This document shows positions 45,156 through 52,787 of a stretch of DNA of 64,000 nucleotides, one piece after another. The stretch covers positions 1,550,001-1,614,000 of the forward strand of contig NZ_LR882982.1 in NCBI RefSeq assembly GCF_904831005.1, written 5' to 3'. The notes below the pieces were generated by a model. The model was not told where the DNA came from, searched no databases, and saw only the letters and a list, made by a program, of their open reading frames with translations. The translations under genes were made by a program, and so were the position numbers. The DNA comes from Microbacterium hydrocarbonoxydans (GTDB taxonomy: Bacteria > Actinomycetota > Actinomycetes > Actinomycetales > Microbacteriaceae). The stretch's first letter is position 1, and each line of letters opens with the position of its first letter.

Positions 45156-46303
45156 CATTCTTGCTGACGGATGAGGAACAGGAGCTCGCGGCCATGGTGC
45201 GCGAGTTCGCGGACACCGTCGTCGCGCCCCAGGCGTATGAGGCGGACAGGACGCACACGCTCTCGATGGATGTCGTGAGGCAGATGGGGGACCTCGGGCT
45301 CTTCGGTCTGCCGTTCCCTGAGGAGTATGGCGGTCAAGGCGGTGACTACATGGCGCTGGGGATCGCGATCGAGGCGCTCGGACGCGTCGACCAGTCGATC
45401 GCGATCACGCTCGAGGCCGGGGTCAGCCTCGGTGCGATGCCCGTGTTCCGCTTCGGCACGGAAGAGCAGAAGCGTGCGATGCTGCCGGACCTGCTCGCCG
45501 GACGAGCCCTGGCCGGCTTCGGTCTGACCGAGCCCGACGCGGGGAGCGATGCCGGCGCGACGCGCACGACCGCTCGACTCGAGGGGGACGAGTGGGTCAT
45601 CGACGGGGCGAAGCAGTTCATCACCAACTCGGGGACGCCGATCACCCGCTTCGTCACGGTGACCGCGGTGACCGGCTCCGTCGACGGACGAAAAGAGATC
45701 TCGACGATCATCGTTCCGAACGGCACTCCCGGATTCACCGTCGACCCGCCCTACGACAAGGTCGGATGGAACGCCTCCGACACGCATCCGCTCAGTTTCG
45801 ACGGTGCGCGAGTCCCGGTCGGAAATCTCCTCGGCGAGAGGGGGAGCGGCTTCCGCAACTTCCTGAGCATCCTCGATGAGGGCCGCATCGCGATCGCAGC
45901 CCTTGCCACCGGTGCGGCCGAAGGATGCCTGGAAGCAGCGGTCGACTATGCCAAGTCGCGCACGATCTTCGGCAGCGCGCTCAGCACCAGGCAGAACGCG
46001 CAGTTCACCCTCGCCCGCATGCGCGCTCGAGTGCACACGGCCCGTCTCGCGTGGCATCATGCAGCGCGGCTCCGTGACTCGGGGTCGGCCTTCGCCGAAC
46101 AGGCGGCCATCGCCAAGCTCGTTGCGGGTGAGGCTGCGATGGACAACGCCAGGGACGCGACGCAGATCTTCGGAGGGAATGGCTTCATGAACGAGTTCGC
46201 CGTCGGTCGCCACTACCGCGACTCGAAGATCCTCGAGATCGGCGAGGGCACCACCGAAGTGCAGCTGCTCATCATCGCGCGTTCGCTCGGACTCACGGGG
46301 TAG
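45152..46303 (+). CDS. Acyl-CoA dehydrogenase, probably isovaleryl-CoA dehydrogenase
   Basis: 383 residues. An FAD enzyme oxidising an acyl-CoA to the 2-enoyl-CoA. The signatures GFGLTEPDAGSDAGATRTTA and the C-terminal QIFGGNGFMNEFAVGRHYRDSKILEIGEGTTEVQ are complete. The position between the carboxylase genes and MaoC corresponds to fadE19 of M. tuberculosis and supports isovaleryl-CoA as substrate. The ATG overlaps the carboxylase stop (ATGA). Its TAG stop is also the start of the next gene's -10 hexamer. Confidence 0.92.
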   Translation: MTFLLTDEEQELAAMVREFADTVVAPQAYEADRTHTLSMDVVRQMGDLGLFGLPFPEEYGGQGGDYMALGIAIEALGRVDQSIAITLEAGVSLGAMPVFRFGTEEQKRAMLPDLLAGRALAGFGLTEPDAGSDAGATRTTARLEGDEWVIDGAKQFITNSGTPITRFVTVTAVTGSVDGRKEISTIIVPNGTPGFTVDPPYDKVGWNASDTHPLSFDGARVPVGNLLGERGSGFRNFLSILDEGRIAIAALATGAAEGCLEAAVDYAKSRTIFGSALSTRQNAQFTLARMRARVHTARLAWHHAARLRDSGSAFAEQAAIAKLVAGEAAMDNARDATQIFGGNGFMNEFAVGRHYRDSKILEIGEGTTEVQLLIIARSLGLTG

Positions 46304-46306
46304 CGT
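46301..46306 (+). promoter_or_regulatory. Internal -10 element for the MaoC-lyase pair
   Basis: TAGCGT, then GACAGC, then the ATG at 46313. It begins with the stop codon of the acyl-CoA dehydrogenase, so the last two genes could be transcribed without the rest of the operon. Confidence 0.5.
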
Positions 46307-46312
46307 GACAGC

Positions 46313-46798
46313 ATGACTGCGAGAGAGATCGTGCAGCGGGGGCTCTACTACGAGGAGTTCGACGCCGACGCCCGGTATCTGCACCGCCCTGGCCGTACTG
46401 CGACCGAGGCCGACAACGTGGTGTTCACGACCCTCACCATGAACACGCAGGCGCTGCATCTCGATGAGGCGTTCGCCGCGTCGCAGGCCCCGTTCGGCGC
46501 GCGGCTCATGAACTCGATGTGGACGCTCTCGACGATGGTGGGGTCGTCCGTCGCTCAGCTGACTCAGGGCACGCTCGTCGCTCAGCTGGGCCTCACGGAC
46601 ATCACCTTTCCGCATCCGCTCTTCGCCGGCGACACGCTGTACACGGAGAGTGCGGTCGTCGAGAAGCGGCTGTCCGCCTCGCGTCGGGGACAGGGGGTCG
46701 TCACGATCGCCCACATCGGTCGCAATCAGGACGGAACGGTCGTGGCGACCGCCACGCGCACGGTGCTCGTGCACTGTCGGCCCGAGGACGTCGAATGA
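46313..46798 (+). CDS. MaoC-family enoyl-CoA hydratase
   Basis: 161 residues with a single hotdog fold. The hydratase 2-like segment is VFTTLTMNTQALHLDEAFAASQAPFGARLMNSM, with the Asn/His-type catalytic positions, and FPHPLFAGDTLYTESAVVEKRLSASR is a typical MaoC core. Its position matches Rv2499c of the leucine cluster. Hydration of 3-methylglutaconyl-CoA to HMG-CoA is inferred. The following lyase starts in a 4-base overlap. Confidence 0.88.
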   Translation: MTAREIVQRGLYYEEFDADARYLHRPGRTATEADNVVFTTLTMNTQALHLDEAFAASQAPFGARLMNSMWTLSTMVGSSVAQLTQGTLVAQLGLTDITFPHPLFAGDTLYTESAVVEKRLSASRRGQGVVTIAHIGRNQDGTVVATATRTVLVHCRPEDVE

Positions 46799-47601
46799 GT
46801 GTCGACCTCGGACCGGCGCTGCTCTTCTGTCCTGCCGATCGGCCCGAGCGCTTCGGCAAAGCTCTCGAGAAGGCGGATGCGGTCATCCTCGACCTCGAAG
46901 ACGCTGTGCTGCCGGCGGCGAAGGCGACGGCTCGCGGCAACATCATCGATGCGGAGCTCGACCCCGATCGTGTCATAGTCCGCGTGAACCAGCCGGGAAC
47001 AGAGGCATTCGCGTCGGACCTGGCCACGCTGTCTCAGACCGACTTCCGCACCGTCATGGTCGCGAAGACCGAGAATGCGTCGAGCCTGGATGCCTTCGAT
47101 GAGCGGTTCTCAGTGATCGCGCTGTGCGAGACGGCGAGCGGAATCCATGCCGCCGACCGCATCGCGGCGCACAGGCGCGTCGTCGCGATGATGTGGGGGG
47201 CGGAAGACCTCGTCGCGTCGCTCGGCGGCACCTCCAGCCGTCGCGGTGACGGCTCATATCGAGACATCGCCCGATACGCGAGGTCTCGGGTGCTGCTGGA
47301 GGCCGGCGCGCAGGGCAAGGCCGCGATCGACGCGGTGCACATCGCCCTCGGCGATCTCGAAGGACTCAAGGCCGAGGCCGAGGACGCCGCGGCCTCAGGT
47401 TTCGCGGCGACTGCCTGCATCCATCCCGATCAGGTCGCGGTGATCCGCGCCGCCTATGCACCCGATGCCGCTGCAGTCGACTGGGCGCGATCGGTTCTCA
47501 CGGCTGCGGAAGCGGAGCGTGGTGTCTTCCGGTTCGAGGGACGCATGATCGACGAGCCGGTGCTCAGACACGCGCGCTCGGTGCTCGCCCGAGCCCGGTG
47601 A
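46795..47601 (+). CDS. CitE-like beta-hydroxyacyl-CoA lyase (likely HMG-CoA lyase of leucine breakdown)
   Basis: 268 residues, HpcH/HpaI-type TIM barrel. PADRPERFGKALEKADAVILDLEDAV starts the barrel, RVNQPGTEAF and ALCETASGIHAADRIA contain the Arg and Glu ligand residues, and MWGAEDLVASLGG follows. The M. tuberculosis orthologue position (Rv2498c) encodes a lyase shown to act on HMG-CoA and citramalyl-CoA, linking leucine and itaconate catabolism. The same function is inferred here. The next gene is convergent after one base. Confidence 0.88.
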   Translation: MSVDLGPALLFCPADRPERFGKALEKADAVILDLEDAVLPAAKATARGNIIDAELDPDRVIVRVNQPGTEAFASDLATLSQTDFRTVMVAKTENASSLDAFDERFSVIALCETASGIHAADRIAAHRRVVAMMWGAEDLVASLGGTSSRRGDGSYRDIARYARSRVLLEAGAQGKAAIDAVHIALGDLEGLKAEAEDAAASGFAATACIHPDQVAVIRAAYAPDAAAVDWARSVLTAAEAERGVFRFEGRMIDEPVLRHARSVLARAR

Positions 47602-47602
47602 G

Positions 47603-48190
47603 TCAGATCAGGACGGACTGGTCGAGAAGTCGGAGCACGCCCGGGGATGCTTCGAAACGGTGCGCCGAGCCGTTCGTGATCTGATCGCCGGGACGGGGGA
47701 GCGTGCCTCCCGAGACGTGGTCGATGAGCGATCGGATCACTCCGCCGTGTGCGACGACGACCACGGACTCCGCGAACGGAGTCGATCGACGCCGAGAATC
47801 CCGAGCGATCGCATCGAGGGCGTGCAGTGCGCGCGCGGCGACGTCGCCGAGGGTCTCCGCGCCCGGAACCTCGGAATGCCAACCGCCGTAGGTCTCCATG
47901 TACTCCGAGACGAGCATCCCCTCACCCGCGCCGAACTCGCGCTCGCGGATGCCGGGGACCAGAACGGGTGCGCCCAGGCCGAGTTCGGCCGAGATGATCT
48001 CCGCAGTCTCTCTGGCGCGCAGCAGCGGACTCGTGTAGATCGCATGGTGCGTGGTGCCCACGAGATTCGATGCGGCTGTGCGGGCGTCGGCCCTGCCCGT
48101 CTCGTTCAGGGGGATGTCGGTCGATCCCTGGATCCTACGATCCAGGTTCCAGTCGGTCTGACCGTGACGAACGAGCGTGAGCAGAGTCAT
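47603..48190 (-). CDS. Histidine phosphatase-family protein
   Basis: 195 residues. TLVRHGQTDWNLDRRIQGSTDIPLNETG is the RHG motif of the phosphoglycerate mutase-like superfamily, and VVVVAHGGVIRSLIDH carries the second catalytic His. It probably dephosphorylates a small metabolite. The true ATG at 48190 overlaps the sirtuin stop by 4 bases (ATGA), so the two are translationally coupled. The longer upstream frame is not part of it. Confidence 0.9.
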   Translation of the reverse strand: MTLLTLVRHGQTDWNLDRRIQGSTDIPLNETGRADARTAASNLVGTTHHAIYTSPLLRARETAEIISAELGLGAPVLVPGIREREFGAGEGMLVSEYMETYGGWHSEVPGAETLGDVAARALHALDAIARDSRRRSTPFAESVVVVAHGGVIRSLIDHVSGGTLPRPGDQITNGSAHRFEASPGVLRLLDQSVLI

Positions 48191-49026
48191 TCGAGAAGCT
48201 CCTGGATCGCGGGGAGCACGTCGCTGGTGCCGGCGGCGATGGTGACATCTGCCCATCCATCCGCTCGAGTGGGTTCCCGGTTGACGATGATGAGAGGGAT
48301 GCTGCGGCGTCGAGCCCGCTCGACCAGGCGTACTCCCGAGTTCACCACCAGCGACGTTCCCGCGACGATGAGAGCGTCGCTGGAGCGCAGCAGCGATTCA
48401 GCAGCACGGAAGCGGTCCTGCGGCACATACTCGCCGAAGAACACGACGTCGGGCTTCAGCATGCCGCCGCACACGGTGCAGGTGGGGACGATGAAGCCGT
48501 CGGTGCTCTCGGGGAGCACGTCACCGTCGGGATTCAACGCCACGTTCTCGGGCACGCTGATCCACGGGTTCGTCTCCTCGATCTGCACCGCGATGTCGCG
48601 GCGGTCGAACACCTGACCACAGTGCAGGCACAGCACGCGCCTCATGGTGCCGTGAACCTCGATGACGTGCGAGCTGCCCGCCCTCAGATGCAGACCGTCG
48701 ACGTTCTGAGTGATCACCCCGCTCACGCGTCCGGATGACTCCATCTCGGCGAGGGCGATGTGCCCCCGGTTGGGGCCGGCCTGCGCGAATGCACGCCAGC
48801 CGAGATGCCCGCCGACCCAGTATCGCCGCCTGGCCGATTCGTCGCCGAGGTATCGCTGGATCGTCATCGGATCGGCCCGCGTCCGCGCGCCCTCGCCGCG
48901 GTAGGCGGGGATGCCGGAGTCGGTCGAGATGCCGGCTCCCGTGAGGAGCGCGATGCGACGGCCCCGCAGGAGTTCGGCAGCGCGAGCGACGGCGGCCGAC
49001 GACTCGACCGGACTCGTTGCGCTCAC
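48187..49026 (-). CDS. Sir2-family NAD-dependent protein deacylase
   Basis: 279 residues. Rossmann NAD site LLTGAGISTDSGIPAYRG, TQNVDGLHLRAGS, catalytic His in VIEVHGTMRRV, and two zinc CxxC pairs (CLHCG, CTVCGG). It removes acyl groups from lysines, yielding O-acyl-ADP-ribose. The GTG start has an AAGGAGGAGG ribosome-binding site. It heads a two-gene unit with the phosphatase and faces away from the RNA methyltransferase gene. Confidence 0.92.
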   Translation of the reverse strand: MSATSPVESSAAVARAAELLRGRRIALLTGAGISTDSGIPAYRGEGARTRADPMTIQRYLGDESARRRYWVGGHLGWRAFAQAGPNRGHIALAEMESSGRVSGVITQNVDGLHLRAGSSHVIEVHGTMRRVLCLHCGQVFDRRDIAVQIEETNPWISVPENVALNPDGDVLPESTDGFIVPTCTVCGGMLKPDVVFFGEYVPQDRFRAAESLLRSSDALIVAGTSLVVNSGVRLVERARRRSIPLIIVNREPTRADGWADVTIAAGTSDVLPAIQELLE

Positions 49027-49108
49027 GGGACCTCCTCCTTCGAGTCTAGAGCGTGCAGCGCGGCCCGCGCTTCGAGGCCGACCGCGAAGCCGATGGATCG
49101 GGCGATGG

Positions 49109-49114
49109 CAGACT
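49109..49114 (+). promoter_or_regulatory. -10-like element of the RNA methyltransferase gene
   Basis: CAGACT, 7 bases, GTG at 49122. The C for T at the first position makes it weaker than its TAGACT relatives. Confidence 0.35.
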
Positions 49115-49121
49115 GGGGCGC

Positions 49122-49925
49122 GTGGAACTGCTGCGCGTGACGAATCCCGATGATCCCCGACTCGACGACTACCGGGGGCTCACCGACACCGCGCTTCGAA
49201 CGGTGAAGGACCCGGCGGGCGGGCTGTACATCGCAGAGTCGACGAAGGTGATCGCGCGCGCGGTCGCTGCCGGTCACCGCCCGCGCTCCGTCCTCGTGCA
49301 GGAACGCCGCGTGGACGACATCAGGGCTATCGTCGGTGGCTTCGACGTGCCGGTGTACGTGGTGCCGGACGAGGTGGCCGAGGCGGTCACCGGCTTCGCC
49401 GTGCACCGGGGGACGATCGCGTCGATGCATCGGCCCGATCTGCGCCCGGTGCGCGAGGTGCTCGACGGCGCGCGCCTCGTGCTGATCCTCGAGAATGTCG
49501 GCGATCACACCAACGTCGGCGCCGCGTTCCGTGCGGCCGCAGGCCTGGGTGCCGACGCCGTGCTCGTCTCGCCCGGGGGAGCGGACCCGCTGTACCGCCG
49601 CAGCGTGCGCGTGAGCATGGGCACCGTGTTCCAGGTGCCGTGGACGCGGATCGCCGACTGGGAGTCGGCCGTCGATGATCTTCACGCGGCGCGGTTCGAC
49701 ATCGCCGCTCTGGCGCTGCGAGAGGACGCGGTGACGCTCGACGCCTACGCCGCAGAGCGTCCCGAGCGGGTGGCGATCGTGATGGGGACCGAGGGCGACG
49801 GACTCTCCCGCACCGCGCTCGAGAAGGCGGACACGGTCGTGACCATTCCCATGTTCGGCGGTGTCGATTCGTTGAACGTCGCCTCCGCCGCCGCGGTGGC
49901 GCTCTGGGCGCTCGGACCGCGCTGA
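49122..49925 (+). CDS. TrmH/SpoU-family RNA 2'-O-ribose methyltransferase
   Basis: 267 residues. An N-terminal substrate-binding domain (about 1-95) precedes the SPOUT knot. LVLILENVGDHTNVGAAFRAAAGLGADAVLVSP, IVMGTEGDGLSRTALEKADTVVTIPM and GVDSLNVASAAAVALW are the three SpoU motifs (Asn/Arg, Glu-Gly, Ser-Leu-Asn). It uses SAM to methylate rRNA or tRNA; the exact site is unknown. The GTG start is chosen from MELLRVTNPDDPRL and the upstream hexamer. Confidence 0.9.
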   Translation: MELLRVTNPDDPRLDDYRGLTDTALRTVKDPAGGLYIAESTKVIARAVAAGHRPRSVLVQERRVDDIRAIVGGFDVPVYVVPDEVAEAVTGFAVHRGTIASMHRPDLRPVREVLDGARLVLILENVGDHTNVGAAFRAAAGLGADAVLVSPGGADPLYRRSVRVSMGTVFQVPWTRIADWESAVDDLHAARFDIAALALREDAVTLDAYAAERPERVAIVMGTEGDGLSRTALEKADTVVTIPMFGGVDSLNVASAAAVALWALGPR

Positions 49926-49931
49926 CGTCGG

Positions 49932-50759
49932 TCAGTCGCGCTCAGGAAGCACGACGGGTGCGGGTTCGGGACGCTTCGCCACGACGTGATCGCCCGACGA
50001 CTCGTGCCGCAGTCGTCGGAGCACCCACGGCACGAGGTGCTCCCGAGCCCACCCGAGATCCCCCGAACGGGCCTCTCTCCAGGTACGCACCGGCAGGGGC
50101 TCCGGCTGCATCGATTCGAGCTCGTTCGGCACGTTGAGTGCGCGAAGGGCCATCCGCGCGACCTCGTGATGGCCGAGCGCGTTGTAGTGCAGCCGGTCGT
50201 CGTCGAAGAAGCGCATGTCCTGTACGACCTTGAGCGCCCACTGGTCGGCGACGATGCAGTCGTGACGCTCGGCGATCGCGCGGATGTTCTCGTTGTAGAT
50301 CGCGACCTTGCCGCGGAAGGGGCGGAAGACCGGCGTGAACGCGGTGTCGACACCCGTGAAGAGGAGGAGCGCGGCGCCGGTGGACGACAGTCGCGCCACC
50401 GCATCCTCGAGCTGAACCGCGATCGCGTCGGGATCGGTTCCGGGGCGGATCACATCGTTTCCGCCGGCGCAGATCGAGATCAGATCCGGGTGCAACGAGA
50501 CAGCCGGCTCGACCTGGTCCTGGACGATCTGGGCGATGAGCTTGCCGCGCACGGCGAGGTTCGCGTAGGCGAAGTCGTCGACCTGCTGCGACAGGACTTC
50601 GGCGACGCGATCGGCCCAGCCGCGGTGCCGCCCGGGGTGCGAGAGGTCGGGATCGCCGATGCCCTCGGTGAACGAATCGCCGATCGCGACGAAACGGCGC
50701 CACGGATGCGGACTCTCGTTGTCGAGATACGGGGTCCGAGTCGAATCCTGGTCGGTCAT
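49932..50759 (-). CDS. SGNH/GDSL-family hydrolase
   Basis: 275 residues. The catalytic Ser is in AIGDSFTEGIGD (block I), the oxyanion Gly and Asn in LISICAGGNDV (block III), and Asp/His in FFDDDRLHYNALGHHEVA (block V). It is a cytosolic esterase or lipase-like enzyme of unknown substrate, with no signal peptide. GAAGGAGAG is 6 bases before the ATG. It is convergent with the methyltransferase and divergent from the helicase. Confidence 0.9.
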   Translation of the reverse strand: MTDQDSTRTPYLDNESPHPWRRFVAIGDSFTEGIGDPDLSHPGRHRGWADRVAEVLSQQVDDFAYANLAVRGKLIAQIVQDQVEPAVSLHPDLISICAGGNDVIRPGTDPDAIAVQLEDAVARLSSTGAALLLFTGVDTAFTPVFRPFRGKVAIYNENIRAIAERHDCIVADQWALKVVQDMRFFDDDRLHYNALGHHEVARMALRALNVPNELESMQPEPLPVRTWREARSGDLGWAREHLVPWVLRRLRHESSGDHVVAKRPEPAPVVLPERD

Positions 50760-50875
50760 CCAGCTCTCCTTCGCGAACGAGCGCGGCGCATCGATGGTCG
50801 CGGCGCACCGACCGAGCCTACTCGTGCGCCCCAGCAGGACGCGAGACGCCTCGCGCGAGGTCGCCGTCGCGCTCG

Positions 50876-50898
50876 GTGTCGGTGACAGCGATTATCGT
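50876..50898 (+). promoter_or_regulatory. PafBC-type (RecA-NDp) promoter of the SF2 helicase
   Basis: TGTCGGTG at 50877-50884, 8 bases, then TATCGT at 50893-50898, then 7 bases to the ATG at 50906. This matches the core of TGTCRGTG-N8-TANNNT fully, with G instead of the usual leading T. Confidence 0.65.
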
Positions 50899-50905
50899 GG
50901 AGTCG

Positions 50906-52648
50906 ATGCTTTCTCCTTCCTTTCCTCAGCGCGCCCCGTGGGGAACCGCGAACAAGCTGCGCGCCTGGCAGCAAGAGGCTCTGGAGCAGTATTTCGAGGC
51001 CGATCAGCGGGACTTCCTCGTCGCTGCGACGCCGGGCGCGGGCAAGACGACCTTCGCGCTGACCCTCGCCGTCGAACTGATGCGCATGGGCGAGGTCAAT
51101 CGCATCATCGTGGTCGCACCGACCGAGCACCTGAAGACCCAGTGGGCCGACGCGGCGGCGCGCGTGCACATCCGCCTCGACCCGCGCTTCCGCAACAGCG
51201 ATTGGGCTCCGGCGCGGCACTATCACGGTGCCGTCGTGACGTACGCGCAGGTGGCTGCGAAGTCGTCGGTGCACCGGCATCTCACCGAAGACGCACGCAC
51301 CCTGGTCATCCTCGACGAGGTCCATCACGGTGGCGATGCGCTCAGCTGGGGCGATGCGATCCGCGACGCCTACGGGCCCGCGAAGCGGCGGCTGCTGTTG
51401 TCGGGCACGCCCTTCCGCAGCGACACCGCGCCTATCCCCTTCGTCGAATATCACCCCGACGAGTCCGGTGCACGCATCTCGAGGACCGACTACAACTACG
51501 GATACGGTCGAGCTCTCGCCGATGGCGTGGTGCGGCCGGTGCTCTTCCACATGTACGCCGGCAAGATGCGTTGGCGCACGAGCACCGGCGACGAGCTGGA
51601 GACCCACCTCGGGCAGGACAACACCAAAGACGTCACCTCGCAGGCCTGGCGCACAGCGCTCGACCCGGAGGGCGAGTGGATGCCTGCGGTGCTCTCGGCG
51701 GCCGACCGCCGCCTCAGCGAGATCCGGCACCATGTTCCCGACGCCGGCGGGCTCGTGCTCGCGACGGACCAGACGGTCGCGCGGGCATACGCGAAGATCC
51801 TGCACAGCATCACGGGTCAGCAGCCGACCATCGTGCTCTCTGACGATGCGACCGCCTCTGAGCGCATCGAGAAGTTCAGCGCCGGAGACGCCCGCTGGAT
51901 GGTGGCGGTCAGGATGGTCTCCGAGGGCGTGGACGTACCGCGGCTGGCGGTCGGCGTGTACGCGACGTCGTCGTCGACGCCGCTGTTCTTCGCGCAGGCG
52001 ATCGGACGATTCGTGCGAGCGCGTCGACGCGGAGAGGCGGCCAGTGTCTTCCTTCCGCAGGTGCCCGTGCTCATGGGGCTCGCGAACGAGATGGACAAGC
52101 AGCGCGACCACGCGCTCGATCGTCAGTCGAAAGACGACGACGGCCTCGAGGACTCCCTGCTCGAGAGCGCGAACCGCGAAGACGATGCGTCCGATGCGCT
52201 GACCCAGGAGTTCAGCTACCAGGCGCTGTCGTCCGTCGCCCACTTCGATCGGGTCGTGTTCGAGGGGCAGGAGTTCGGCCAGCTGGCTGAGCCCGGAACC
52301 CCGGAGGAGGAGGAGTTCATCGGGTTCCCCGGGCTGCTCGAGCCGGAGCACGTGCATGAGCTGCTCATGCAACGCCAGTCCAGGCAGTCCCGGCTTCGTG
52401 AAGCGCGAGAAGCCAAAGCATCTCCCACCGAGACGACGACTCTTCCCGCGCCGTTGCACCGGACGCTCAAGGAGCAGCGCCAACTGCTCAACAGCCTGGT
52501 CGGCCTGTACGCCAGGCAGAAGGGCGAACCACACGGAGCCGTGCATGCTGAGCTTCGCCGCATCTGCGGCGGGCCCGCCGTCGCACAGGCCACCGTGACG
52601 CAATTGCAGGCCCGCATCGAGGTGCTGCGCAAACGCGTGAGGTCCTGA
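50906..52648 (+). CDS. Superfamily 2 DEAD/DEAH helicase, probably DNA-damage related
   Basis: 580 residues. The N-terminal RecA lobe has ATPGAGKT (41-48), VAPTEHLKTQW, motif II DEVHH and motif III LLSGTPFRS. The second lobe contains SEGVDVPRLAVGVYAT and QAIGRFVRAR. The ~150-residue C-terminal region is acidic, then coiled and basic, with no named domain. It belongs to the ResIII-like group of orphan actinobacterial helicases with unknown substrate. The promoter matches PafBC-activated genes, supporting a repair function. It is monocistronic. Confidence 0.88.
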   Translation: MLSPSFPQRAPWGTANKLRAWQQEALEQYFEADQRDFLVAATPGAGKTTFALTLAVELMRMGEVNRIIVVAPTEHLKTQWADAAARVHIRLDPRFRNSDWAPARHYHGAVVTYAQVAAKSSVHRHLTEDARTLVILDEVHHGGDALSWGDAIRDAYGPAKRRLLLSGTPFRSDTAPIPFVEYHPDESGARISRTDYNYGYGRALADGVVRPVLFHMYAGKMRWRTSTGDELETHLGQDNTKDVTSQAWRTALDPEGEWMPAVLSAADRRLSEIRHHVPDAGGLVLATDQTVARAYAKILHSITGQQPTIVLSDDATASERIEKFSAGDARWMVAVRMVSEGVDVPRLAVGVYATSSSTPLFFAQAIGRFVRARRRGEAASVFLPQVPVLMGLANEMDKQRDHALDRQSKDDDGLEDSLLESANREDDASDALTQEFSYQALSSVAHFDRVVFEGQEFGQLAEPGTPEEEEFIGFPGLLEPEHVHELLMQRQSRQSRLREAREAKASPTETTTLPAPLHRTLKEQRQLLNSLVGLYARQKGEPHGAVHAELRRICGGPAVAQATVTQLQARIEVLRKRVRS

Positions 52649-52740
52649 CGGCGAGTCGAGGGCGCGTCGCGCCACGTCGTTCGGATTCCCGAAAACCTGG
52701 CAATCCCGCTCTCAGTGCGATCCGGGTCGGGCCTCGCGGC

Positions 52741-52746
52741 TAGCGT
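52741..52746 (+). promoter_or_regulatory. Candidate -10 element of the ferritin-VIT1 gene
   Basis: TAGCGT with a leader of about 35 bases that carries an AGGAG ribosome-binding site (52778-52782). Confidence 0.4.
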
Positions 52747-52787
52747 GGAAGGGCGTCCCGCACGGGGCCCATCACACAGGAGATCGC

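Noticed and set aside
49150-49185. Minus-strand TGTCGGTG inside the RNA methyltransferase gene as a PafBC site for the sirtuin
   Set aside because: No TANNNT follows at 8 bases, and it lies more than 100 bases from the sirtuin start, within coding sequence.
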